Shown in pieces: positions 34,545-42,684 of a stretch of DNA of 64,000 nt. Under the pieces are notes generated by a model that ran no database searches, was not told the DNA's origin, and saw only the letters and a program-made list of their open reading frames with translations. A program made the position numbers and the translations under genes. How positions within the stretch are numbered: position 1 is the first letter of the stretch; each line of letters opens with the position of its first letter. The DNA lies in the NCBI RefSeq assembly GCF_000332075.2, contig NZ_ALVU02000001.1, forward strand, positions 2,244,324-2,308,323, written 5' to 3'. The stretch comes from Synechocystis sp. PCC 7509 (GTDB taxonomy: Bacteria > Cyanobacteriota > Cyanobacteriia > Cyanobacteriales > Chroococcidiopsidaceae).

Positions 34545-35723
34545 ATGAGTAATAGCAATTTTTTATACTTACGCCGCCGTCAATTTATCCGAGGACTTTT
34601 AGCAACTACAGCATTTGCAACTACTACAAAATTTGGTACTGGTTGCAGTGCGGAAAAACAAACTCAAGCGACTTCAACAGGCGCAGGTAAATCTGTTGTC
34701 ATGGGATTTATTTATGTTGGGCCTAAAGATGATTATGGATACAATCAGGCACACGCCCAAGGAAAAGCCGGAGTTTCAAAATTAGAGTGGGTGAAATCTG
34801 TAGAAGAAGCGAATGTTCCAGAAAATACTTCCGTAGAAGAAACAATGCGGAATATGATCGAACAAGATGGAGTAACAGTTTTGTTTCCCACCTCTTTCGG
34901 TTATTTCGACCCCCACATTCTCAAAATTGCCAAAGAATACCCAGAAGTTCAGTTTTTCCACTGTGGCGGACGTTACGAGGAAGGGAAGCATCCAAACAAT
35001 GTTGGTAGCTACTTCGGCTACATTGATGAAGCCCAGTATATAGCAGGGATTGTAGCGGCCCATACATCTAAAACTGGGAAATTAGGTTTTATTGGTGCTA
35101 AAGCAATTCCTCAAGTTTTGCGTAATATCAATAGTTTCACCTTGGGAGCGCGTAGTGTGAAGCCAGAAGTGACAACCCAAGTAGTGTTTACGGGTGATTG
35201 GTCAATACCTGTCAAAGAAGCAGAAGCAGCTAATAGTATGGCAGACCAAGGTATTGATGTGCTGACTTGTCACGTAGATAGCCCAAAAGTAATTATGGAA
35301 ACTGCTGAAAAACGCAATATTTTCTCTAGTGGTTACCACGCTAGTCAAGCTACGTTAGCGCCTAAAGGCTATCTTACAGGAGCAGAGTGGGATTGGACTA
35401 ATGTTTATGCTAAATATGCCGAAATGATTAAAGAGGGAAAAACCCTAAACAATGGCGGGATTCCTCATTTAGTACGCGGTGGTTTAAAAGATGGCTTTTT
35501 GAAGATATCAGACTATGGTACGGCAGTCAGTGACGCAGCTAAAAAAGATGCTGATGCGGCTAAAGCAAAGTTTACTGATGGCAGCATGGTTATTTATAAA
35601 GGGGAGATTAAAGATAATACCGGAAAAGTTGCGATCGCAGCCGGGAAAGATTTTAAACAGCAAGATGCGGAATTAGAAAAAATGAATTGGTTAGCCGCCG
35701 GAGTTGTAGGAACTTTAGGTTAA
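34545..35723 (+). CDS. BMP-family ABC transporter substrate-binding lipoprotein
   Basis: A 392-residue periplasmic binding protein of the BMP/Med/PnrA family. The N-terminus has a twin-arginine-like motif (RRRQFIRGLLA) and a lipobox-like GTGC at about residue 33. VVMGFIYVGPKDDYGYNQAH is the family opening. Bacterial members bind purine nucleosides; cyanobacterial and soil-bacterial members of this subgroup sit beside amidohydrolases and bind other ligands that are not well defined. First gene of the importer/amidohydrolase block, with the first permease starting four bases after its stop. Confidence 0.92.
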   Translation: MSNSNFLYLRRRQFIRGLLATTAFATTTKFGTGCSAEKQTQATSTGAGKSVVMGFIYVGPKDDYGYNQAHAQGKAGVSKLEWVKSVEEANVPENTSVEETMRNMIEQDGVTVLFPTSFGYFDPHILKIAKEYPEVQFFHCGGRYEEGKHPNNVGSYFGYIDEAQYIAGIVAAHTSKTGKLGFIGAKAIPQVLRNINSFTLGARSVKPEVTTQVVFTGDWSIPVKEAEAANSMADQGIDVLTCHVDSPKVIMETAEKRNIFSSGYHASQATLAPKGYLTGAEWDWTNVYAKYAEMIKEGKTLNNGGIPHLVRGGLKDGFLKISDYGTAVSDAAKKDADAAKAKFTDGSMVIYKGEIKDNTGKVAIAAGKDFKQQDAELEKMNWLAAGVVGTLG

Positions 35724-35727
35724 ATTT

Positions 35728-36804
35728 ATGACTAATCGTAGACTAGCAACTCTGGAATCTGTTTTTATTCCCATTGGCGCGATCGCATTTTCTTTAGTAT
35801 TATTTGGATTATTTTGTTTAGCTGTAGGTGCGAATCCTTTTGGAGTCTACGCCTCAATTTATAAAGCCGCTTTTGGTAGTTGGTATTCTTTCCAAAACAC
35901 CTTAATTCGCTCTGCACCATTAATGTTAAGTTCCCTCTGTACAGCCCTTCCAGCCCAGTTAGGATTGATAATTATTGGCAATGAGGGGGCGCTGGTTGTC
36001 GGTGGTTTGGGGGCGATAGTGGCGGGTTTAAGCCTATCTGGAGCGACTTCTATAGTGGTGCAGCTATCTATGGCAGTAGCCGGGATTGTTTGCGGTGGTT
36101 TGTGGATTGCGGCGGTAGGGGCTTTGCGTTACTACCGGGGAGTAAACGAGACAATTAGTAGTTTGTTGCTTAATTATATTGCGATCGCACTTCTCAATCA
36201 TCTCGTTGGTGGGCCATTAAAAGATCCCAGTAGTTTAAACAAACCTTCAAGTTTCCCCCTGGCGGCGACGGATATGTTGGGCAATATTCCCGGTACTCGC
36301 GTACATTACGGGCTAATTTACGGGTTAATTGCTTGCGTAGTTACCTACTTTTTAATTAAACATACTACCTTTGGTTTTGCCGCACGGACGGCGGGGGGAA
36401 ATATCCGCGCGGCAAAAATTGTAGGATTACCTGTAGGCAAATTGACTATGGCAATTTGTTTTTTAGCGGGTTCTTGTGCAGGATTGGCGGGAATGGTAGA
36501 AGTTGCGGCGGTACAAGGACGCGCGAATGAGTCTTTAAATTCTAACTATGGTTACGCGGGGATTTTAGTTGCTTTTATTGCCCGTTACAATCCCTTAGCG
36601 GCGAGTTTGGTAGCCGTTTTACTTGGTGGGATTTTAGCGAGTGGGGGAATTTTGCAGCGCAGTCACAATCTACCGGATGCAACAGTTTTAGTATTTCAAG
36701 GATTAGTTTTTATTGTGGTGTTGTACAGCGAATCTCTCTACGGACGCTTGGCAATATTTAAAGAACGACAAGTAGTCAAAAGTCCGCCCACAGTCACAGT
36801 TTAA
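35728..36804 (+). CDS. ABC transporter permease (BMP/nucleoside-type, first subunit)
   Basis: A 358-residue permease of the BPD_transp_2 family with about ten hydrophobic segments. GNEGALVVGGLGAIVAGLSL near residue 88 and YYRGVNETISSLLLNYIAI near residue 140 are the family's conserved loops, and FAARTAGGNIRAAKIVGLPV near residue 218 is the ATPase-contact region. It pairs with the next permease at 36823 and the double ATPase at 39568. The usual YufP/NupB-like position in the operon. Confidence 0.92.
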   Translation: MTNRRLATLESVFIPIGAIAFSLVLFGLFCLAVGANPFGVYASIYKAAFGSWYSFQNTLIRSAPLMLSSLCTALPAQLGLIIIGNEGALVVGGLGAIVAGLSLSGATSIVVQLSMAVAGIVCGGLWIAAVGALRYYRGVNETISSLLLNYIAIALLNHLVGGPLKDPSSLNKPSSFPLAATDMLGNIPGTRVHYGLIYGLIACVVTYFLIKHTTFGFAARTAGGNIRAAKIVGLPVGKLTMAICFLAGSCAGLAGMVEVAAVQGRANESLNSNYGYAGILVAFIARYNPLAASLVAVLLGGILASGGILQRSHNLPDATVLVFQGLVFIVVLYSESLYGRLAIFKERQVVKSPPTVTV

Positions 36805-36822
36805 TTACCAAGTATTAACAAA

Positions 36823-37749
36823 ATGACTACAGAATCATTGGGTTGGTTAGGTGTACCATTAGCGATCGCAGCAGGTACTTTAAGAGGGAGCGCTCCCTTT
36901 CTGTTTGTTAGTCTGGGCGAGTGTTTGACAGAAAAAAGCGGCAAGATAAATCTGGGTTTAGAAGGAACATTATTAACTGGCGCTATGAGTGCTTATGCCA
37001 TTTCTTACCTTACGGGTTCGCCTTGGCTGGGTGTATTAGTGGCAGGTTTGGCGGGGATGCTGTTGGGATTGATTCATGCTTGGCTATCTCAACAACCCAA
37101 AGTCAACGATATTGCGGTGGGGATTGCGATGATTATTTTTGGTAGCGGGATTGCTTTCTTTTTTGGTAAACCTTTTATCCAGCCTGCTGCGCCGCAATTA
37201 CCAACTATAGATTTAGGTAGTTGGAGTAATTTCCCTCAAATAGAATCGGCTTTAAAAATTAGCCCGTTATTTCTCATCGGTGTAGCTGTAGCGCCCTTAA
37301 TGCAATGGTTTTTTAAATCAACTCGTTGGGGTTTATATATCCGGGCGGTGGGCGATAGTCCTGATGCGGCTAAAGCAATGGGTATTTCAATATCGAAGGT
37401 GCGAATGCTGTGTATTATTGCTGGAAGTTTTTTAGCAGGAATTGGCGGGGCTTATTTATCTCTTTACTATCCGGGGAGTTGGACAGAACGTATTTCTAGC
37501 GGACAAGGATTAATGGCAGTTGCTTTAGTAATTTTTGCGCGATGGAATCCAATTCAATGTTTGTATGCTTCCTTATTATTTGGCGGCGCACAAGCCATTG
37601 GGCCAGCTTTGCAATCAGTGGGGATAAATTCTTATTACTACTTATTCAATGCTTCGCCGTACATTTTGACTTTGGCAATTATGATTTTTACCTGTTCGCC
37701 CAAACGAACGTTGATGGGTGCGCCAGGGGCATTAGGAACAGTTAATTAA
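36823..37749 (+). CDS. ABC transporter permease (BMP/nucleoside-type, second subunit)
   Basis: A 308-residue permease, shorter than its partner as usual for the YufQ/NupC-like subunit. ECLTEKSGKINLGLEGTLLT near residue 33 is the signature of this subgroup, and LYIRAVGDSPDAAKAMGISI near residue 167 contacts the ATPase. It starts 18 bases after the preceding permease and ends 15 before the formamidase gene, so all are in one transcript. Confidence 0.92.
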   Translation: MTTESLGWLGVPLAIAAGTLRGSAPFLFVSLGECLTEKSGKINLGLEGTLLTGAMSAYAISYLTGSPWLGVLVAGLAGMLLGLIHAWLSQQPKVNDIAVGIAMIIFGSGIAFFFGKPFIQPAAPQLPTIDLGSWSNFPQIESALKISPLFLIGVAVAPLMQWFFKSTRWGLYIRAVGDSPDAAKAMGISISKVRMLCIIAGSFLAGIGGAYLSLYYPGSWTERISSGQGLMAVALVIFARWNPIQCLYASLLFGGAQAIGPALQSVGINSYYYLFNASPYILTLAIMIFTCSPKRTLMGAPGALGTVN

Positions 37750-37764
37750 ATAAGGGGATAAAAA

Positions 37765-38793
37765 ATGAGTGGACTTGGCGGTTTAAATAAGTTACCCGAT
37801 GGGGTAGTTATTGGACTTGTACAGTTACAGTTGCCCACAGTAGTTACTCCTGATGACTTAACAATACAATGCGATCGCATTTGCAATATGGTAGGCAAAG
37901 CGCGGCGTAATTTACCTTCAATGGATTTGGTAGTTTTTCCAGAGTACGCCCTACATGGCTTATCAATGGACACTAATCCAGAAATTATGTGTAGTTTAGA
38001 TGGAAAAGAAGTAACAGCTTTTCAAATTGCCTGTCGGGATAACAAAATCTGGGGTTGCTTTTCAATTATGGAATTTAACCCCCAAGGAAATCCGTACAAT
38101 AGCGGCATTATTATTGATGACACTGGAGAAATTAAACTTTATTATCGCAAATTACATCCTTGGATTCCTGTAGAACCTTGGGAACCTGGAAACCTTGGTA
38201 TCCCTGTCTGTGAAGGCCCAAACGGTAGCACTTTATCTTTAATTATCTGTCACGATGGGATGTTTCCAGAAATGGCGCGAGAATGTGCTTATAAAGGTGC
38301 GGATATTATGCTTCGTACCGCAGGATATACCGCCCCAATTCGTCATTCTTGGCAAATTACAAATCAAACTAATGCTTTTTGCAACTTAATGTACACAGCA
38401 TCCGTTTGTATGTGCGGTACTGATGGTAGCTTCGACTCTATGGGCGAGGGAATGATTGTTAGCTTTGACGGTACGCCGATTGTGACAGGTAGCAGCCGCC
38501 CGGATGAAATTATCACCGCCGAAGTACGACCAAAATTAGTCCAAGAAGCGCGGCGACATTGGGGAGTTGAAAACAACATTTATCAATTTGGTCATCGGGG
38601 CTATGTGGCGGTAAAAGGTGGCGCACAAGACTGTCCTTACACCTATATGCAGGATTTAGTTAACGGCTGCTATCGCTTACCTTGGGAAGACGAGGTAATT
38701 CATACAGATGGCACTTCCTGCGGTTTTCCAGTTCCTACGCGGACATATCAAAATGTATTAACGGAGGCTGAAAAAGATGGGACGCTTTGTTGA
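37765..38793 (+). CDS. amiF: Formamidase (AmiF-type nitrilase-superfamily amidase)
   Basis: A 342-residue carbon-nitrogen hydrolase that should release ammonia from formamide or a similar short amide. The nitrilase triad is present: Glu60 in [10 protein letters not shown], Lys129 in [14 protein letters not shown], Cys162 in [12 protein letters not shown]. Glu60 has the same number as in Helicobacter AmiF, and the IPVEPWEPG and [19 protein letters not shown] blocks agree with that formamidase rather than the aliphatic amidase AmiE. In this cluster it may act on the formyl or carbamoyl end product of the two hydrolases; that is inference. Overlaps the next gene by 17 bases. Confidence 0.88.
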   Translation: MSGLGGLNKLPDGVVIGLVQLQLPTVVTPDDLTIQCDRICNMVGKARRNLPSMDLVVFPEYALHGLSMDTNPEIMCSLDGKEVTAFQIACRDNKIWGCFSIMEFNPQGNPYNSGIIIDDTGEIKLYYRKLHPWIPVEPWEPGNLGIPVCEGPNGSTLSLIICHDGMFPEMARECAYKGADIMLRTAGYTAPIRHSWQITNQTNAFCNLMYTASVCMCGTDGSFDSMGEGMIVSFDGTPIVTGSSRPDEIITAEVRPKLVQEARRHWGVENNIYQFGHRGYVAVKGGAQDCPYTYMQDLVNGCYRLPWEDEVIHTDGTSCGFPVPTRTYQNVLTEAEKDGTLC

Positions 38794-39460
38794 AGCCGAA
38801 CCCTATTTATATCCGTTTAATGGCGATTTGCGGAAAGAAAATACAGTTTTGCTAATCATTGATATGCAGACTGATTTCTGCGGAGTTGGCGGCTATGTAG
38901 ATAAGATGGGCTACGACTTATCTTTGACTCGCGCACCGATTGAACCGATTAAAAAGGTTTTAGAAGTAGTGCGAAATCTGGGTTATCCCGTCATGCACAC
39001 CCGCGAAGGACACCGCCCTGATTTAAGCGATTTACCAGAAAATAAACAATGGCGATCGCGTCAAATTGGCGCAGGAATCGGCGATAATGGCCCCTGTGGT
39101 AGAATTTTAGTTCGCGGCGAACCAGGATGGGAAATTATCCCAGAACTTGCCCCCGCACTAGGAGAAGCAGTTATCGACAAGCCTGGTAAAGGTTCTTTCT
39201 ACGCCACCGACTTAGATTTATTGCTAAAACGTCAAAATATCCAAAACATTGTACTTGCAGGCATTACTACCGATGTCTGCGTGCATACAACAATGCGCGA
39301 TGCCAACGATCGCGGTTATGAATGCTTACTTCTTACTGATTGCACCGCCGCCACCGATTACAGCAATCATTTAGCGGCTTTAAAAATGATTCAAATGCAA
39401 GGAGGAGTATTTGGGGCGATCGCACATTCCACAAATTTTATTCAAGCTATTAGCCCATAG
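38777..39460 (+). CDS. biuH: Cysteine hydrolase, probable biuret amidohydrolase
   Basis: A 227-residue isochorismatase-fold cysteine hydrolase. The triad is Asp29 (IIDMQTDF), Lys135 (IDKPGKGSF) and Cys168 ([11 protein letters not shown]), each exactly seven residues before the Asp36, Lys142 and Cys175 of Rhizobium BiuH. Long blocks such as [37 protein letters not shown]-like ([14 protein letters not shown]) and [20 protein letters not shown] also match. BiuH cleaves biuret to allophanate and ammonia. RutB-type ureidoacrylate hydrolase is the main alternative. Its ATG lies inside the formamidase gene, coupling their translation. Confidence 0.78.
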   Translation: MGRFVEAEPYLYPFNGDLRKENTVLLIIDMQTDFCGVGGYVDKMGYDLSLTRAPIEPIKKVLEVVRNLGYPVMHTREGHRPDLSDLPENKQWRSRQIGAGIGDNGPCGRILVRGEPGWEIIPELAPALGEAVIDKPGKGSFYATDLDLLLKRQNIQNIVLAGITTDVCVHTTMRDANDRGYECLLLTDCTAATDYSNHLAALKMIQMQGGVFGAIAHSTNFIQAISP

Positions 39461-39567
39461 ATTTCTTGTAAGCTGTTAATCCATATTTTCCCCCTTTTTC
39501 AAGGGGGGCTAGGGGGGATCTCACGACGGGCAAAATACAGACCATACCTTATTATCAGGTGTAAACA
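39461..39567. repeat. Short spacer with C-rich/G-rich hairpin repeat
   Basis: The spacer inside the importer operon contains CCCCCTT-TTTC-AAGGGGG at 39490-39507, followed by GCTAGGGGGGATC. This C5T-loop-AG5 unit is a common dispersed cyanobacterial repeat. No T run follows, so it is not a convincing terminator, and the ATPase gene downstream probably remains in the operon or has its own promoter here. Confidence 0.55.
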
Positions 39568-41127
39568 ATGGCAAAAGTTATAGATAATTCAACAACAATG
39601 CTACGTCTTAATAATCTAATTCCCCCAGAATTAGCCGTAGTAAATATGACTAAGAAATTCGGGACAATGACGGCATTAGATAACGTCTCAATGACTCTCA
39701 AACCAGGAAGTTTCCACGCTTTATTAGGGGAAAATGGCGCAGGTAAAAGTACCTTAGTTAAATGTTTGATGGGGTTTTATACTCCCACCTCTGGGAAAGT
39801 ATTGATTGACAATCAATTACGTCAAATTGACAGTCCCCGCGATGCACATAAGTACAGTGTAGGTATGGTTTACCAGCATTTTACCTCAGTACCAGCGATG
39901 ACCGTTGCCGAGAATTTGGTTTTATCCAAGTTTGACAGTCCAAACTTGATTAACTGGAAAGCTGAGAAGCGCGAATTAAATGCTTTTATGCAAACTGCGC
40001 CGTTTCAGATTCCGTTAAATATCCCCATTACTCAACTAGCGGCGGGACAAAAGCAAAAACTCGAAATTCTTAAACAACTGTATTTAAAAAATCGGATTTT
40101 GATTTTAGATGAACCAACCTCAGTTTTAACACCTGCTGAAGCCGACGAAGTTTTGGGATTATTGCGCCAACAAGTCAGTTTAGGACAATTAAGCGTATTA
40201 ATGATTAGTCATAAATTCCGAGAAGTTACAGCTTTTGTAGATGAAATTACTGTTTTGCGTAAAGGTAAATTTGCCGGAAGCGGTTTAGTAAAAGACTTAA
40301 CTGTTGCAGACATGGCGCATATGATGATGGGGGAAAAGCGATCGCCTACACCAGTATCAAAAGTAGCAATTACCGAAGTTAAGCCTGTATTAGAAATAAA
40401 AAATCTTCACGCTAATAAAGACAATGGTACAGAAGCCGTTGCAGGAGTCAATCTCAACGTTCATAATGGGGAAATTGTTGGAATTGCGGGAATTTCAGGC
40501 AATGGTCAAAGGGAATTAGTAGAAGTTTTAGCAGGTCAACGTTTGGCGACTTCTGGAGAAGTTTTAGTAAACAAAGAACCTTACACCGCCAAGCGCGAAC
40601 AGATATATCGCCACAAAGTGTTTACATTACCCGAAGAACCTTTACGCAACGCTTGCGTAGCTTCTATGAGTGTGGCAGAAAACCTCGCTTTTAGAACCTT
40701 TGACAAGTCGCCGCAATCTGTTGGTGGCGCGTTGCTGGTAATGTCTGCAATCCGAAATGCTGCTAAAACTTTAATTCAAACTTTCTCGATTAAAACACCT
40801 TCAGCAGATACACCTGTAGGGAATTTATCGGGGGGAAACGTGCAAAGGACGGTACTTGCAAGAGAATTAGCGGCGGAACATATTAATTTACTAATTGCGG
40901 CTAATCCTTGCTTTGGCTTAGATTTTGCGGCGGTAGATTACATACATTCTCAAATAGTTGCAGCGCGAAATAGAGGTGTAGCAGTGATGTTAGTTAGTGA
41001 AGACTTGGACGAACTATTAAAACTAAGCGATCGCATTGTCGTCATTAGCGAGGGCAAATTTGTCTATGAAAGTGAAATTTCTCAAGCTGATTTTGCCACC
41101 ATCGGTAGAAGTATGGCGGGACACTAA
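39568..41127 (+). CDS. ABC transporter ATP-binding protein (two ABC domains, BMP/nucleoside type)
   Basis: A 519-residue double ATPase. Domain 1 (about 15-245): Walker A GENGAGKSTL, signature-like LAAGQKQKLEILKQL, Walker B ILILDEPTSVLT. Domain 2 (about 265-515): Walker A-like GISGNGQRELVEVL, signature NLSGGNVQRTVLARELAAE, Walker B-like LLIAANPCFGLDF. The second site has the degenerate Walker A typical of the RbsA/BMP group, so only one site is expected to hydrolyse ATP fully. Completes the importer with the permeases at 35728 and 36823. Its stop shares a base with the cupin gene's start. Confidence 0.93.
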   Translation: MAKVIDNSTTMLRLNNLIPPELAVVNMTKKFGTMTALDNVSMTLKPGSFHALLGENGAGKSTLVKCLMGFYTPTSGKVLIDNQLRQIDSPRDAHKYSVGMVYQHFTSVPAMTVAENLVLSKFDSPNLINWKAEKRELNAFMQTAPFQIPLNIPITQLAAGQKQKLEILKQLYLKNRILILDEPTSVLTPAEADEVLGLLRQQVSLGQLSVLMISHKFREVTAFVDEITVLRKGKFAGSGLVKDLTVADMAHMMMGEKRSPTPVSKVAITEVKPVLEIKNLHANKDNGTEAVAGVNLNVHNGEIVGIAGISGNGQRELVEVLAGQRLATSGEVLVNKEPYTAKREQIYRHKVFTLPEEPLRNACVASMSVAENLAFRTFDKSPQSVGGALLVMSAIRNAAKTLIQTFSIKTPSADTPVGNLSGGNVQRTVLARELAAEHINLLIAANPCFGLDFAAVDYIHSQIVAARNRGVAVMLVSEDLDELLKLSDRIVVISEGKFVYESEISQADFATIGRSMAGH

Positions 41128-41474
41128 TGCAATCAACTTTAATTCTCAAAGACTTACTTAATATTACCTCCCACCAAGAGGAATTACCCTGGCAACCTTT
41201 CCGCGAGGGAGTTGAAATTTACCGACTGTATGGGGATGGAAGCAGTGCGGCGGCGGCGTTATTACGCTACCAACCCTTAGCTAAAGTTCCCAGACACGAT
41301 CATTTAGGTTTTGAACATATTTTTGTACTTTCTGGTTCGCAAACCGATGAAAACGGCGAACATTTAGCCGGAACTCTCGTTATCAATCCACCTCAAAGCA
41401 ACCACAGCGTTACTAGCGATGCTGGTTGTATTGTTCTAGTCATTTGGGAAAAACCTATATCTATATGGTCTTAA
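41127..41474 (+). CDS. Cupin-domain protein
   Basis: A 115-residue single cupin. ALLRYQPLAKVPRHDHLGFE holds the first motif with H-x-H (RHDH) and a Glu, HIFVLSGSQTDENGEHLAG the turn, and INPPQSNHSVTSDAGC the second motif His, giving a plausible metal site of the ChrR-like cupin type. Its ATG overlaps the ATPase stop and the next hydrolase starts within its last codons. It may be an enzyme of the same pathway or a sensor. Confidence 0.82.
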   Translation: MQSTLILKDLLNITSHQEELPWQPFREGVEIYRLYGDGSSAAAALLRYQPLAKVPRHDHLGFEHIFVLSGSQTDENGEHLAGTLVINPPQSNHSVTSDAGCIVLVIWEKPISIWS

Positions 41475-42151
41475 TATCTGCTCAACCTTACGATTACGAG
41501 TTGCCTGTTAAAGGTCTAGGATTGCTAATTATTGATATGCAGCGAGACTTTCTAGAACCAGGGGGTTTTGGTGAAGCTTTAGGCAACGATATCAGTTACT
41601 TACGTCAAATTGTACCAACAGTACAGCAATTATTAAAAACCTTTCGCCGCTTGCAGTTACCAATCTTTCACACTATCGAAGGTCATGCGCCAGATTTATC
41701 CGATTGCCCTAATTCTAAATTGCAACGAGGTAAAGGAAATCTCAAAATTGGCGATCGCGGATCGATGGGAAGAATTTTAGTTTTAGGCGAACCCGGTAAC
41801 GCCATTATCCCCGAACTTAGCCCGATTGCTAGAGAGTTTGTAATTTCTAAGCCTGGTAAAGGCGCTTTTTGTCGGACTCATTTAGAAAAACTGTTGAACG
41901 AACAAGGAGTTAGTCATCTAATTATTACCGGAGTCACAACTGAAGTCTGCGTTCAAACAACCATGAGAGAAGCAAACGATCGCGGTATGGAGTGTTTATT
42001 AGTGGAAGATGCTACCGCTAGTTACTTTCCCGATTTTAAACAATCTACCTTAGAGATGATTCGCGCCCAAGGCGGTATTATCGGCTGGACAGCAACAGCA
42101 GCAGAGGTTTTAGAAGGTTTGGCAAGTTGGCAAGTTAAGTTAGCGGCTTAG
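41465..42151 (+). CDS. Cysteine hydrolase, paralogue of the biuret hydrolase-like protein
   Basis: A 228-residue isochorismatase-fold hydrolase. I start it at the ATG at 41465, which overlaps the cupin stop by ten bases; the frame extends to 41426. The triad is intact: Asp in IIDMQRDFLEPGGF, Lys in ISKPGKGAF, Cys in GVTTEVCVQTTMREANDRGM. It shares GHAPDLSD and GSMGRILVLGEPG with the paralogue at 38777 but lacks the [12 protein letters not shown] loop, implying a different substrate such as triuret, a ureide or carboxybiuret. Function beyond amide/urea C-N cleavage is inference. Confidence 0.85.
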   Translation: MVLISAQPYDYELPVKGLGLLIIDMQRDFLEPGGFGEALGNDISYLRQIVPTVQQLLKTFRRLQLPIFHTIEGHAPDLSDCPNSKLQRGKGNLKIGDRGSMGRILVLGEPGNAIIPELSPIAREFVISKPGKGAFCRTHLEKLLNEQGVSHLIITGVTTEVCVQTTMREANDRGMECLLVEDATASYFPDFKQSTLEMIRAQGGIIGWTATAAEVLEGLASWQVKLAA

Positions 42152-42533
42152 TCCCCAAACTATTCATATATTCGCGCCAACCGCCCCATTGAGTTATATC
42201 TTTTTTCCCCTCACACAAACTCGGTTCGCCCAAAACTCCTAACACTATTTCACCATTAGCTAAACGTATTTTACCAATACACAACCCTGGTGGTTCTTGC
42301 CAGAGAATTTCGCCTAATCCAATACTAGGAACATTCCAAACTTCTAGAGCGATCGCACTTCCGCCAGTTTTAACTTTAATCATAGCTGGGTGGCGATCGT
42401 CTATTGACCACAGGCGATAACTAGCTTCTGTCAATGCTTCTCGAACAAATACCGCCCCTACCGCTAGTAAATTACCGTTCAATTCCAAACCTTGCATCAA
42501 TGTTCCATTTACCGCAAGTTGCACGTTTTCCAT
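42135..42533 (-). CDS. Stand-alone allophanate hydrolase C-terminal (AtzF_C/AH_C) domain protein
   Basis: A 132-residue protein starting at the ATG at 42533; the long frame upstream (to 42875) is antisense to the porin start and is not used. NGTLMQGLELNGNLLAVGAV, YRLWSIDDRHPAMIKVKTGG, ALEVWNVPSIGLGEIL and DITQWGGWREYMNSL match the C-terminal domain of allophanate hydrolase, which completes cleavage of N-carboxycarbamate. It is encoded convergently, overlapping the second cysteine hydrolase gene by 17 bases. Its presence next to a biuret hydrolase-like gene supports an allophanate-type pathway, although no amidase domain of AtzF is in the window. Confidence 0.75.
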   Translation of the reverse strand: MENVQLAVNGTLMQGLELNGNLLAVGAVFVREALTEASYRLWSIDDRHPAMIKVKTGGSAIALEVWNVPSIGLGEILWQEPPGLCIGKIRLANGEIVLGVLGEPSLCEGKKDITQWGGWREYMNSLGTKPLT

Positions 42534-42600
42534 AATTAATTTACCGAAAAAATATGTATCGATTTTACTGGCATTTCTTCGTAACATTGCGAACGTTGTG

Positions 42601-42622
42601 GGGGCGCAAAGCATTGCGCCCC
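42601..42622. repeat. Palindromic repeat family B, diverged copy
   Basis: GGGGCGCAA and TTGCGCCCC flank the unpaired centre AGCA. Same core as 22798-22829. Lies between the divergent AH_C and porin starts. Confidence 0.75.
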
Positions 42623-42684
42623 TACGGTTAATGTTTACGAATCCTGCGCGATCGTTATATTTCCAATTACCAATGTGAGGAGAA

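Noticed and set aside
39490-39507. Hairpin inside the importer operon as terminator
   Set aside because: Strong stem but no T run, and it is a common dispersed cyanobacterial repeat; kept as a repeat only.
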